The position numbers and the translations under genes were made by a program. Shown here one piece after another: positions 1-6,133 of a DNA stretch of 8,791 bases. Within the stretch, counting starts at the first letter, position 1, and each line of letters opens with the position of its first letter. The stretch covers positions 1-8,791 of the forward strand of contig JAFZMT010000146.1 in the NCBI GenBank assembly GCA_017553245.1, read 5' to 3'. A model generated the notes under the pieces. The model did not search any database and was not told where the DNA came from. It was given only the letters and a program-made list of their open reading frames with translations. The stretch comes from Methanomicrobium sp. (lineage in GTDB: Archaea; Halobacteriota; Methanomicrobia; Methanomicrobiales; Methanomicrobiaceae).

Positions 1-543
1 GATTAATCCGAGGACAAACTGAATTATGCTGATTATGATGCCGTATACGAGTATCTGGATGAACAGTGATAACCAGCCGATCTCACCGATCTTTGCAAGG
101 ATGTCACCGAAGGCGAATGCCGCTCCGAAGCTCTCTTTGCGTGCAAAGTTGACAACCGCGATTGTCTCAAACAGGCTGATTAATATCGCAACGATAAAGG
201 TAATGAGAAGACCCAGCCCCATTGCTCCGAGACCTGCCGCTGCCGCGGACGGGTCAGCCGTAAGTGCCATTAAAGCGGGACCCATCGTGATAAACGCGAC
301 AATAAACACCGGTATTGAATATATGAGTCCGATGATACAGTAGAGTATACCGTCAATCAGTGTCTTTAACCATTCACCCGCTTCCGGTGCGGGATCCGCG
401 CCGCGCATGATCTTAATCTGATATCCCATAATCAGCGGGAATATTATGCATGAGATAAGGAGCAGAATCCATCTGACCCAGTGTCCTACCAGACCGTCTT
501 TTGCATATGCGAAAGAACCAGATAAATTAGAACCGATATCCAT
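1..543 (-). CDS. DUF4013-type membrane protein, copy A (C-terminus outside window)
   Basis: This is an open frame of 181 codons read from the ATG at 543-541 to the window edge, with no stop, so the 3' end is missing. The protein begins MDIGSNLSGSFAYAKDGLVG and has hydrophobic stretches at about residues 24-42, 65-90, 98-122 and 147-181, so it is a polytopic membrane protein without a cleavable signal. It is a close paralogue of the next gene: the N-terminus, the loop around GYQIKIMRGADPAPE and the segment NFARKESFGAAFAFGDILAK are nearly the same in both. The pattern matches the archaeal DUF4013 family, whose function is unknown. An SD (GGAG, 553-550) lies 6 nt before the ATG and a TATA-like box lies 36 nt upstream. 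It appears to be monocistronic. The family call is from recognition of the pattern and was not searched. Confidence 0.82.
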   Translation of the reverse strand, partial: MDIGSNLSGSFAYAKDGLVGHWVRWILLLISCIIFPLIMGYQIKIMRGADPAPEAGEWLKTLIDGILYCIIGLIYSIPVFIVAFITMGPALMALTADPSAAAAGLGAMGLGLLITFIVAILISLFETIAVVNFARKESFGAAFAFGDILAKIGEIGWLSLFIQILVYGIIISIIQFVLGLI

Positions 544-578
544 AATTTTCTCCATAAGGACGCTAAAATCCTTAACAG

Positions 579-587
579 TATAATATC
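579..587 (-). promoter_or_regulatory. TATA-like box of DUF4013 copy A
   Basis: The minus strand reads GATATTATA here, 36 nt upstream of the ATG at 543. The same nine bases sit at exactly the same distance from the start of copy B (1466-1474). Archaeal TATA boxes lie about 25 nt before the transcription start, which would put the start near 555 and leave a short leader holding the GGAG at 553-550. Confidence 0.55.
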
Positions 588-763
588 GGATGCTGCAATA
601 CAAAAAATTTGTGCTCTTTTATTCTTTTGAGGCATTATACGGAACGGTTAAGAGAATCAGACATAAGATAATCGACAAAACCTTTGAAGTATTTACGGAA
701 AGACTTAGTATATGTATCCGCATATCCTAAAGCCGAATATTTCAAAGAATCGAAGAATCGAAG

Positions 764-829
764 AAAATCGCAAAAGTAAAAGAAATTATTAAAAAATTTA
801 GTGGTTTGTTTATGCACTTTACTGTGCAT
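764..829 (-). terminator. Probable terminator after DUF4013 copy B
   Basis: A 6-bp inverted repeat with a 6-nt loop (812-817 with 824-829) spans the stop codon of copy B. Downstream on the minus strand come T-tracts, including T6 (796-791) and two T4 runs (781-778, 775-772). Archaeal intrinsic termination depends mainly on such T-tracts, so the call rests on them more than on the hairpin. The rest of the 275-nt gap between the two DUF4013 genes (544-818) holds the promoter of copy A and a short 8-bp tandem repeat at 748-763. I see no convincing gene in it. Confidence 0.45.
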
Positions 830-1430
830 TGTCGTAAACATTGCAGATGTACTTTGCTTCCCAGATTGCGAATAACGGGCAAAGGATGAGGAGCAGAAGC
901 ATGCCTACAATCGGGATTAACATCAGAACGAAGTAGATTACACCGAGGACAATCTCCAGTACGATTAACTGAATTAAGAGTGAAATCCAGCCGATCTCGC
1001 CGATCTTTGCAAGGATGTCTCCGATTGCGAATGCCGCGCCGATGCTCTCTTTGCGTGCAAAGTTGACAATACCGATTAACTCAATAAGGCTGATTGCGAT
1101 TGCAATGATAACGGTAAGCAGTGTACCGACTAATGCAAGGGCTGCGTTTCCTGTGCTCAGTGCGATAGTCGTAAAGATCGTTGAGACAATTATAACGGGT
1201 ATTGCGTAGATAATCGCGATGATCAGGTAGAGAATACCGTCAATGAATGTCTTTACCCAGTTTCCGACTTCAGGTGCCGGGCTTTCGCCGCGCATAACCC
1301 TGAGCTGATATCCCATAAGTAACGGGAATATGATCGCCGAGATAATGAGTAAAATCCATTTTACCCACTGTCCTACTAAACCGTCTTTTGCGTATGCGAA
1401 AGAACTCGACAAATTAGAACCAATATTCAT
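819..1430 (-). CDS. DUF4013-type membrane protein, copy B
   Basis: This is a 203-residue polytopic membrane protein beginning MNIGSNLSSSFAYAKDGLVG. Hydrophobic segments fall at about 24-42, 65-92, 97-122, 147-170 and 170-190. Between them are a short basic loop (MRGESPAPE, about 46-54) and the conserved NFARKESIGAAFAIGDILAK (about 123-142). The C-terminus is polar (EAKYICNVYDNAQ). I chose the ATG at 1430 because GGAGG (1440-1436) lies 5 nt before it and copy A starts at the matching codon. An in-frame ATG at 1442 would add four residues but would sit upstream of that SD and close to the predicted transcription start. The pattern fits DUF4013, a family of unknown role in archaeal membranes. 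The gene is flanked by its own promoter and T-tracts, so it is probably transcribed alone. Confidence 0.85.
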   Translation of the reverse strand: MNIGSNLSSSFAYAKDGLVGQWVKWILLIISAIIFPLLMGYQLRVMRGESPAPEVGNWVKTFIDGILYLIIAIIYAIPVIIVSTIFTTIALSTGNAALALVGTLLTVIIAIAISLIELIGIVNFARKESIGAAFAIGDILAKIGEIGWISLLIQLIVLEIVLGVIYFVLMLIPIVGMLLLLILCPLFAIWEAKYICNVYDNAQ

Positions 1431-1435
1431 AATTT

Positions 1436-1474
1436 CCTCCATCAGGACATTATAATCCTTAATACTATAATATC
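1436..1474 (-). promoter_or_regulatory. Promoter and SD of DUF4013 copy B
   Basis: A TATA-like box, GATATTATA, lies at 1474-1466. A start about 25 nt downstream (near 1443) would give a leader of roughly 13 nt containing the SD GGAGG (1440-1436), 5 nt before the ATG at 1430. Sequence and spacing are the same as at copy A, which supports both elements. Confidence 0.6.
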
Positions 1475-1515
1475 ATATGATAGAATAAAAAAGTTGTGCT
1501 TTATTTTACTTTTTT

Positions 1516-1532
1516 TGCGGCATTTTGCCGCA
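1516..1532. repeat. Perfect GC-rich inverted repeat upstream of DUF4013 copy B
   Basis: TGCGGC and GCCGCA form a perfect 6-bp stem around a 5-nt loop, about 42 bp upstream of the TATA-like box of copy B. Read on the minus strand it is followed by an A-tract, so it is not a terminator for a minus-strand gene. The matching place upstream of copy A (about 629-645) is alignable but has lost or never had the symmetry. It could be a regulator-binding site or a hairpin left by chance. Confidence 0.4.
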
Positions 1533-1615
1533 CGGTTAAGACAATCCGATTAATCCTGTGAAGTATTTGCAATCATGCCCGCAGGTTGATCATTCATACA
1601 CGACACATTAACTCC

Positions 1616-1700
1616 CAATCGACCGCGGTCACAATCAGTGACAATCCTTCAGATGGATCGATCAGCGATCCGAAACTTTTCGGGATATCTCAAAATATCA
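1616..1700. other. Cluster of short perfect palindromes in non-coding DNA
   Basis: The stretch 1443-1751 has no gene. Besides the promoter of copy B and the terminator of the next gene, it holds several small inverted repeats close together. These are a 10-bp palindrome GACCGCGGTC (1621-1630), GGATCG/CGATCC with a 5-nt loop (1655-1671), CCGAAA/TTTCGG with a 2-nt loop (1670-1683) and GATAT/ATATC with a 6-nt loop (1684-1699). The third overlaps the second by two bases. They could fold as a small RNA or bind a regulator, but no known RNA family is recognised. Confidence 0.3.
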
Positions 1701-1710
1701 GAATTACCCT

Positions 1711-1750
1711 AAAAAAGATTTAAACAGAATTTCAACCTTACAAAAAGGTT
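1711..1750 (-). terminator. Terminator after the AhpD-like gene
   Basis: Immediately after the stop codon (1754-1752) the minus strand carries AACCTT/AAGGTT, a perfect 6-bp stem with a 5-nt loop (1750-1734) that includes T-rich sequence. A T6 tract follows at 1716-1711. Hairpin plus oligo-T at this position fits the end of a monocistronic transcript. Confidence 0.55.
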
Positions 1751-1751
1751 T

Positions 1752-2204
1752 TTATTTTGAACCGATTCCGCCTACCGAGCAGGAACCGTCCGAGCAGATA
1801 TCCTCGGAATCGAGGACGCGGTAAGCGTCGGCAAGCACCGAAGACTGCGCCAGAAGACCGGCAAGAAGAACCGCTTCCAGAATCTCATCCTTTGAGACAC
1901 CTTTCTTAAGCGCAGATCTCATATGGTATTCCGTGCACGGACGGCAGTTCAGTGCCGCACCCACGGCAAGACTGATAAGCTCCACGCACTTGGGATCGAG
2001 AGCGCTCGTCTCGGCAATCGATGTCTTGTAAAGCAGATGCGATATAAGCACCTCGGGACGCTCAGCCATCTTTGTAAAAATAAGCGGAACGGCCCCGTCT
2101 TTCTCCTTAACCCTGCTTATTAAGTGATTCGCGGTTTCTTCCTTGCCGTCGTCATATATTTCGCGGATAATCTCCTCAAACAGATCTGTCAAAAATACAC
2201 CCAA
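1752..2204 (-). CDS. Carboxymuconolactone decarboxylase / AhpD-like protein
   Basis: This 150-residue soluble protein has an AhpD-like core from about residue 45. The key motif is NCRPCTEYHMRSALKKG (86-102), with the CxxC pair C87/C90 and H94 in the arrangement used by alkylhydroperoxidase AhpD-like thiol enzymes. It is followed by the helix DEILEAVLLAGLLAQ. In the family these residues support disulfide-linked peroxide reduction, but many members have no assigned substrate and I do not assign one. A helical extension precedes the core. Two further cysteines, C137 and C142, lie in a short tail. The frame opens with TTG at 2204. A second TTG at 2192 has GGGTG 5 nt before it and better suits the TATA-like box, so the start is uncertain by four residues; no ATG occurs before residue 46. 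It lies downstream of the mmp operon but has its own promoter and terminator. Confidence 0.85.
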   Translation of the reverse strand: MGVFLTDLFEEIIREIYDDGKEETANHLISRVKEKDGAVPLIFTKMAERPEVLISHLLYKTSIAETSALDPKCVELISLAVGAALNCRPCTEYHMRSALKKGVSKDEILEAVLLAGLLAQSSVLADAYRVLDSEDICSDGSCSVGGIGSK

Positions 2205-2218
2205 CTTTAGTTAATTAA

Positions 2219-2228
2219 ACTTATAAGT
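2219..2228 (-). promoter_or_regulatory. TATA-like box of the AhpD-like gene
   Basis: The palindromic ACTTATAAGT lies 15 nt upstream of the TTG at 2204. An archaeal start site about 26 nt below its centre would fall near 2197. That would give an almost leaderless message beginning at the TTG at 2192 and argues against the TTG at 2204. Confidence 0.4.
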
Positions 2229-2279
2229 AATATTCCTTTGGATTATGTTCGCGGAAAAATTGAAACACGAACCCCTGAA

Positions 2280-2353
2280 AAAGATACAAAAAAAGGATAC
2301 AAACAGGATATGAAAAAAAAGGATAGGATATACAGGATACAAAAAAAGGATAC
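2280..2353 (-). terminator. Multi-T-tract terminator of the mmp operon
   Basis: Starting 12 nt past the mmp7 stop, the minus strand carries T7 (2347-2341), T8 (2320-2313), T7 (2294-2288) and then T5 just below 2283, separated by GTATCC-like spacers. No strong hairpin is present. Oligo-T tracts are the main intrinsic termination signal in archaea, so this is very likely the operon end. It is unusual in being made of repeats. Confidence 0.65.
2283..2353. repeat. GGATAC/A-tract direct repeats
   Basis: The plus strand carries GATAC-A7-GGATAC as an exact 18-bp direct repeat at 2283-2300 and 2336-2353. Additional GGATA units at 2306, 2321 and 2326 and an A8 tract lie between. The block looks like slippage-driven expansion of a short unit and makes up the terminator described for the same stretch. 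Confidence 0.75.
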
Positions 2354-2364
2354 GAAAATGGGAT

Positions 2365-3306
2365 TCAGACCATTATTCCGGTATCCGAGAACGGTTTTAT
2401 CCGTATCTGGATGTAGTCACGCATCCTTGAGGGCAGAATCTCGGCGACATCGCCGACCTTAACGCTGTCGTCTATCTTTATTGCCGCCACGTAGTCCGCA
2501 TACTCGCCGTAAGGAATCTTCACGCGAAGACCGGCAATCTGCACGGTAACGGGGGTCGGATGCGTGGAACCCCTGGTAATCCCCAAGTCTTCGTCAATGA
2601 CCGACATCAGCCTTGCCGGAGATACCGAGAGCGGATCCTTGGCAATCGATTCGCGGCGGATATCCAGAACGCCGGCGACCTCCCCGATAAGTCTGTCAAG
2701 ATACTCTATTTCGCCCTCCTGCTTCTTCATGCGGTGACCGATTCGCCCCAGTCCGCCTACATAACCGTCAACCGGCGGGTCGATTATGCGCTTTAGAGCC
2801 TCGCGGTCGGGACCGCCGGTGACAATGACGGGAACCGTGATTCCGCGCCTCAGCGAGTGCATCTTATACTCGATGCAGGTCTCGAAATTGCCGAGCATGA
2901 AGACGGCGCAGTCGTGCTCATTGATAATATCGCGTTCCTCTATGCTTAAATTGGCAATGCGCTTTCCGAAACCGCGTGAGAGACCAATCATATTAGTCTT
3001 GGCACCCACACGGCGCAGATACTCCGCGACATCGCAGGACGTATGCGGCAGATGGTGAATGTCAAGGCTCGGAGAGACTATGGCAATCTCGGTGCCGACA
3101 AGCGGCGACTCGATAACCTCTCCGCCCAGCGGGCGTCCCGTCGCTTTTATCAGCCCGATATCTTCTTTCGGAATCAGGGACTGAAGGAGGACATCCTGAG
3201 CCACGACCTGCTTCTGAATGATGTATCCGCCGAGATCGTCAATCAGATCGACGATAATGTCGTGGCGGTAGACGCCGCCCTTGTAGGTCACGGGCACGAG
3301 CGTCAT
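2365..3306 (-). CDS. mmp7: Methanogenesis marker protein 7
   Basis: This 313-residue soluble protein is recognised as Mmp7 from its opening (VPVTYKGGVYRHDIIVDLIDDLGGY), the central GGPDREALKRIIDPPVDGYVGGLGRIGHR segment (164-191) and its place after mmp17. Mmp7 is a methanogen-specific protein associated with the MCR activation complex (component A3a of older biochemistry), where ATP-dependent reduction brings F430 nickel to Ni(I). Three cysteines, C91 in HTSCDVAEYLRR and C133/C144 in HDCAVFMLGNFETC, are candidate ligands of an iron-sulfur centre; that is inference. The ATG at 3306 overlaps the mmp17 stop as ATGA, and GGGGGTG (3320-3314) lies 7 nt before it. It is the last gene of the operon and T-tracts follow within 20 nt. 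Confidence 0.9.
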   Translation of the reverse strand: MTLVPVTYKGGVYRHDIIVDLIDDLGGYIIQKQVVAQDVLLQSLIPKEDIGLIKATGRPLGGEVIESPLVGTEIAIVSPSLDIHHLPHTSCDVAEYLRRVGAKTNMIGLSRGFGKRIANLSIEERDIINEHDCAVFMLGNFETCIEYKMHSLRRGITVPVIVTGGPDREALKRIIDPPVDGYVGGLGRIGHRMKKQEGEIEYLDRLIGEVAGVLDIRRESIAKDPLSVSPARLMSVIDEDLGITRGSTHPTPVTVQIAGLRVKIPYGEYADYVAAIKIDDSVKVGDVAEILPSRMRDYIQIRIKPFSDTGIMV

Positions 3307-3905
3307 GCAAACGCACCCCCGTCATCGCCGTCCGCGGCAAACTTCGCCATCTTCTCCGAGATTATGCCGTCGATTGCCTGCGGCGACAGGGTGTTTTCGC
3401 TTGACACATACCAGAAACGGTGATCGTCAACCCATTCGCGGCGGACTCTGAAGCCCTCCGGCGCTATCCACTGGAGAGCATAGAGGAGATCCTTATAGAT
3501 AGACTGACGCTGATCGAAGACTACCGTATCCTCGATCTCTTTGGCATCCGCTATCGAGGAATCGATGGTGACCGTGAACCGGTCGGGCTGAATAACCGTG
3601 TCGCGACCGTATCTCTCCCAGAGAACCGTGAGCATCTGCGCCATGTAGCGCTCATCCGTGATATCCAGAACGACATTGCCTTCGCGAAGCATAACCCCCG
3701 CAAAGTCCGATATCTTCACGGGCGGCGGCATCTTCCTCAGGACGCCCGCGGCAAGAAAGAACGGAAAGTCAAGGTCGATTCGGATATAGAGTTTGCTGAC
3801 GACTTTGATTAAGTCCAGATCCTGCAGTACGTCGCCGGCGATCTCCGTATACGCAAGTCTGCCTGATTCCTCGCGGCATTCAACCTCAAAGTAATCAAGA
3901 GCCAT
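3303..3905 (-). CDS. mmp17: Methanogenesis marker protein 17
   Basis: This 200-residue soluble protein lies between mmp15 and mmp7 and matches the Mmp17 family. Landmarks are MALDYFEVECREESG, the segment ITDERYMAQMLTVLWERYGR (82-101) and RQSIYKDLLYALQWIAPEGFRVRREW (133-158). The family occurs in methanogens and has been linked biochemically to MCR activation together with Mmp7. No enzymatic motif is visible and only one cysteine is present (C10), so a structural or adaptor part seems more likely than a catalytic one. The last residues are acidic and glycine-rich (ADGDDGGAFA) and their codons carry the SD for mmp7. Its ATG lies 2 nt after the mmp15 stop, with GGGTGA (3917-3912) 6 nt ahead. Confidence 0.88.
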   Translation of the reverse strand: MALDYFEVECREESGRLAYTEIAGDVLQDLDLIKVVSKLYIRIDLDFPFFLAAGVLRKMPPPVKISDFAGVMLREGNVVLDITDERYMAQMLTVLWERYGRDTVIQPDRFTVTIDSSIADAKEIEDTVVFDQRQSIYKDLLYALQWIAPEGFRVRREWVDDHRFWYVSSENTLSPQAIDGIISEKMAKFAADGDDGGAFA

Positions 3906-3907
3906 GT

Positions 3908-5167
3908 TTACTCACCCTTTTTCTTCTCGTCGATAAATCCCGATGCCAGAAGTGCCGAGCCCACGGAGCCGATATACTGCGAATACGGGGGAACGACAAC
4001 CTCGGTCTGAAGGAGTCTGCCCATCTCGTTAACAAGACCGGCAATCAGCGAGGTTCCGCCGACCATGATGACCGGCTCCTTGATATCGACCTCCTGAAGC
4101 TGCTGCTCGAAGACCTGTTCGGCAACGCTTCTGCATGCCGCAGCCGCAACATTTTCTTTCGAGTGACCTTCGGCAAGTGCGTTGACAAGACTCTGCGTTC
4201 CGAAGACGATACAGTAACTGTTCATCGGAACTTCCTTGGAGAGTCCTTTCATTGCGAGGGGACCCAGTTCGGTGATGTCCACGCCCAGACGCTTCGAGGT
4301 CATCTCAAGGAAACGTCCCGACGCACCGGCACAGATACCGCCCATTGTGAAGGTTCCCGGGATGCCGTCCTGAACCGAGATGGCTTTGTTGTCCATACCG
4401 CCGATATCGATGACGGTCGCCTCGCCGTGCTGGCGGTCGGCAAGATAGACCGCACCCTTTGAGTTGACGGTCAGTTCCTCCTGAACGATATCGGCACCGA
4501 GCTTGTCGCCGATAAGATAACGTCCGTATCCGGTGGTGCCGATTGCCTGAATATCCGACATCTTCAGACCCGCCATCGTCAGGGCGTCGTTGACGACGAT
4601 ATCCGCGCTCTTAAGGACTTCGGTTGTCGGAGTCCAGCCCGTGCCCACGATCTCGTTATCCTTCATTACGACCGCTTTTGTCGTCGCCGAACCCGAGTCG
4701 ATACCGAGGGTGATGCCGACCTGCTTCTCACGCGCCAGAAGCGCCCTGCGTTTTGCAATCGTGGTCAGCGCTTCCATCCTCGTGAGCAGAGTTCCCGAGG
4801 TCGTCCTCTCGGTAAAGGAGTAACTGACGACGGGGAGCGTCGAGTTGTTGTGGATGTAGCGCCTCAACTCGTTTCTGACAATCGCCGCTTCGGAACATCT
4901 GAAGCAGGTCGCGATAAAGACCGCGTCAGCCTCGACTGAGCCGTCGACAAGGGCTTTTGCCCTCGCAATCGCAAGTTTGAGGTCGGCGGATCTCGCCTCA
5001 AGACCGAACTCCTTATAGGCTTTCTTTACGTCCTTGAGAGTTACGTCGGGGAAGAACATCTCGGCGTTAACCGCCGCAGCCGCCTCGTCAATCTCCTTCT
5101 GAACGCCGCTGTGCTCGGGTCCGCAGGAGAGCTGGGCGACTCTTACTTTCTGACCGGAATCGTTCAT
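3908..5167 (-). CDS. mmp15: Methanogenesis marker protein 15, BadF/HgdC-type ATPase
   Basis: This 419-residue protein has two parts. Residues 1 to about 148 form an N-terminal region with C15 ([10 protein letters not shown]) and a CxxC pair, C88/C91 ([10 protein letters not shown]). Residues 151-415 form an ASKHA ATPase of the BcrA/BadF/BzdG/HgdC type. The phosphate-1 motif is [10 protein letters not shown] (155-164), phosphate-2 is DIGGMDNK (254-261) and the adenosine motif is [10 protein letters not shown] (369-378). C279 in [13 protein letters not shown] and C319 in [13 protein letters not shown] stand where the dehydratase activators hold the cysteines that bind a bridging [4Fe-4S] cluster in the dimer. 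In those enzymes ATP hydrolysis drives a low-potential electron transfer, so Mmp15 is a good candidate for an electron-energising step in MCR activation; this is inference. The ATG overlaps the mmp5 stop (ATGA) and has a strong SD, AAGGAGGTG (5181-5173). Confidence 0.93.
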   Translation of the reverse strand: MNDSGQKVRVAQLSCGPEHSGVQKEIDEAAAAVNAEMFFPDVTLKDVKKAYKEFGLEARSADLKLAIARAKALVDGSVEADAVFIATCFRCSEAAIVRNELRRYIHNNSTLPVVSYSFTERTTSGTLLTRMEALTTIAKRRALLAREKQVGITLGIDSGSATTKAVVMKDNEIVGTGWTPTTEVLKSADIVVNDALTMAGLKMSDIQAIGTTGYGRYLIGDKLGADIVQEELTVNSKGAVYLADRQHGEATVIDIGGMDNKAISVQDGIPGTFTMGGICAGASGRFLEMTSKRLGVDITELGPLAMKGLSKEVPMNSYCIVFGTQSLVNALAEGHSKENVAAAACRSVAEQVFEQQLQEVDIKEPVIMVGGTSLIAGLVNEMGRLLQTEVVVPPYSQYIGSVGSALLASGFIDEKKKGE

Positions 5168-5622
5168 TTCGGCACCTCCTTCTCCTTAAGTCCGTCAAGG
5201 AATTTCTTTATGCTGTCGACAAAGGCAAGTCCCTCCTCCTCGTTTGACGGATAGACAATCTCAAGTATGGGGATATCCTTTCTCTGACGGATCATGAACT
5301 TGACGAGTTCGTCGGTTCTTGCGCAGCCCATGCATCCGAACGCCAGATCGGAGTCATTGACGATTACAGCCGCTTCCGCCTCCTCGATGAGCGGTCCGAA
5401 GATTGCCATTCTTCCGCGAACGCCGGCGGGGACTTCGACAGCCGCATATTTCAGACCTTTCTTGGGGTCTTCGGGCGTCATCTGAAGCGGCGGCGAGTCA
5501 AAACCCGGTGTCTGAATCCTCTCGCGGATCTTGATTGCGGCTCCAAGCGGTTCATGCCCGAATCTTGCGACCATATCCGAGAGAATCAGGCTTGTAGACG
5601 GATAAATAAAAACTTTTGACAT
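5164..5622 (-). CDS. mmp5: Methanogenesis marker protein 5
   Basis: This 152-residue soluble protein begins [20 protein letters not shown]. The frame is open for 30 further codons upstream, but that stretch lies over the mmp6 coding end and the 18-bp repeat. The ATG at 5622 has AGGAG (5634-5630) 7 nt ahead and follows the mmp6 stop by 1 nt, so it is the start. The clearest motif is [20 protein letters not shown] (95-114), with C97/C100 as a CxxC pair that may bind a metal or serve in thiol redox. The overall form matches Mmp5, a methanogen-restricted family with no defined reaction, commonly clustered with mmp6, mmp3 and atwA. Position in the operon implies a part in MCR activation or assembly. 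Confidence 0.9.
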   Translation of the reverse strand: MSKVFIYPSTSLILSDMVARFGHEPLGAAIKIRERIQTPGFDSPPLQMTPEDPKKGLKYAAVEVPAGVRGRMAIFGPLIEEAEAAVIVNDSDLAFGCMGCARTDELVKFMIRQRKDIPILEIVYPSNEEEGLAFVDSIKKFLDGLKEKEVPK

Positions 5623-5623
5623 G

Positions 5624-6133
5624 TTATGACTCCTGTTTGGTATTTGACTCCTGTTTGGTATTTGAATCTCTGCTCTTTGAGACTGCAATCTCTTCAAGGC
5701 GCTTTGTGTCAAGCAGAGGCTTTTCGTGATAGATTATTGCATTCACGGATTTTTCGTCGGGCTTTTCGCCGTTTTCCATTGCCTTCAGTCCCTTGGAGAT
5801 GTGGCGCAGAAGTCCCATCTCGAACTCGTGACCGAAGTAACCGGGTCTTGCGCCGCCTAAGTTTGCACGGCATCTCCTCTTGTCGCCGGGCGGGAAACCG
5901 CGGTCTTTCACAAGGATATGATACGGGTCGGTCTCGCGAATTGCGGCGATTACCTTCTCCACATCCTCCGGCTGTCCGGTTATCTGAAGACCGAAACAGG
6001 TCTCTTTTATCATGATGCCCTGCGATATCTCATAGGCTCGTATGGAGAGATGCTGCGGAGTGATGTCCGGCGATTCCACAAAGACATACTTTGTTACGGT
6101 GCCGGCAAATTCGGGGTTGTATTCTTTGGGCAT
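5624..6133 (-). CDS. mmp6: Methanogenesis marker protein 6
   Basis: This 169-residue soluble protein matches Mmp6. Landmarks are TKYVFVESPDITPQHLSIRA (14-33), IKETCFGLQITG (42-53) and KDRGFPPGDKRRCRANLGGARPG (76-98). It has two cysteines, C46 and C88. The basic PPGDKRRCR stretch is the most distinctive motif; its role is unknown. The ATG at 6133 directly abuts the mmp3 stop (6136-6134), and GGGAGGTG (6147-6140) lies 6 nt ahead. The C-terminus ends in a duplicated hexapeptide, SNTKQE SNTKQE S, produced by an 18-bp tandem repeat, so the last six residues are probably a recent in-frame addition. The family is restricted to methanogens and its biochemical function is not defined. Confidence 0.9.
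   Translation of the reverse strand: MPKEYNPEFAGTVTKYVFVESPDITPQHLSIRAYEISQGIMIKETCFGLQITGQPEDVEKVIAAIRETDPYHILVKDRGFPPGDKRRCRANLGGARPGYFGHEFEMGLLRHISKGLKAMENGEKPDEKSVNAIIYHEKPLLDTKRLEEIAVSKSRDSNTKQESNTKQES
5628..5663. repeat. 18-bp perfect tandem repeat at the mmp6/mmp5 junction
   Basis: GACTCCTGTTTGGTATTT occurs twice head to tail (5628-5645 and 5646-5663). It is a multiple of three, so mmp6 stays in frame and gains a second hexapeptide copy at its C-terminus. Each unit contains the complement of AGGAG (5630-5634 and 5648-5652). The copy nearer mmp5 sits at a normal distance (7 nt) from its ATG and the other lies 25 nt before it. Confidence 0.95.

Larger units (their letters stand above)
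1..1568 (-). repeat. Tandem duplication of a DUF4013 cassette, offset about 0.89 kb
   Basis: Block A (1 to about 694) and block B (819 to about 1568) align along the coding region and upstream into non-coding DNA. Shared landmarks are the ATGs (543 and 1430), the TATA-like boxes (579-587 and 1466-1474), the decamer ACGGTTAAGA (644-653 and 1532-1541) and TGAAGTATTT (685-694 and 1559-1568). The offset drifts from 887 to 888 to 874, so small indels have accumulated. The proteins have diverged at many positions while keeping their motifs, which points to an old duplication rather than an assembly artefact. Confidence 0.75.

Noticed and set aside
635..841. A 68-codon minus-strand frame rich in Phe, Lys and Tyr after DUF4013 copy B
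   Set aside because: It overlaps the end of copy B and runs through T-tracts and the duplicated upstream control region. The matching DNA upstream of copy B has no such frame, and I see no clear SD, so its composition simply reflects AT-rich non-coding DNA.
1431..1442. ATG at 1442 as the start of DUF4013 copy B
   Set aside because: The SD lies downstream of it, the predicted transcription start is beside it, and copy A has no counterpart to the four additional residues.
2283..2353. Direct repeats considered as a CRISPR remnant or origin iterons
   Set aside because: The units are short, irregularly spaced and A-tract based, without unique spacers, cas genes or replication genes nearby. Placement after mmp7 fits a terminator better.
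2238..2462. Plus-strand frame over the repeat-built terminator
   Set aside because: Its N-terminal part translates the GGATAC/A-tract repeats and its end lies antisense to mmp7. It has no family-like sequence.
3043..3812. Long plus-strand frames antisense to mmp7 and mmp17, with similar ones over mmp15, mmp6 and mmp3
   Set aside because: They are explained by codon bias of the real minus-strand genes. They have low-complexity, Arg- and Ser-rich translations and no domain motifs.
5164..5712. A longer mmp5 starting 30 codons earlier
   Set aside because: The extra residues are the mmp6 3' end and the tandem repeat read in another frame. The ATG at 5622 has a well-placed AGGAG and the expected family N-terminus.
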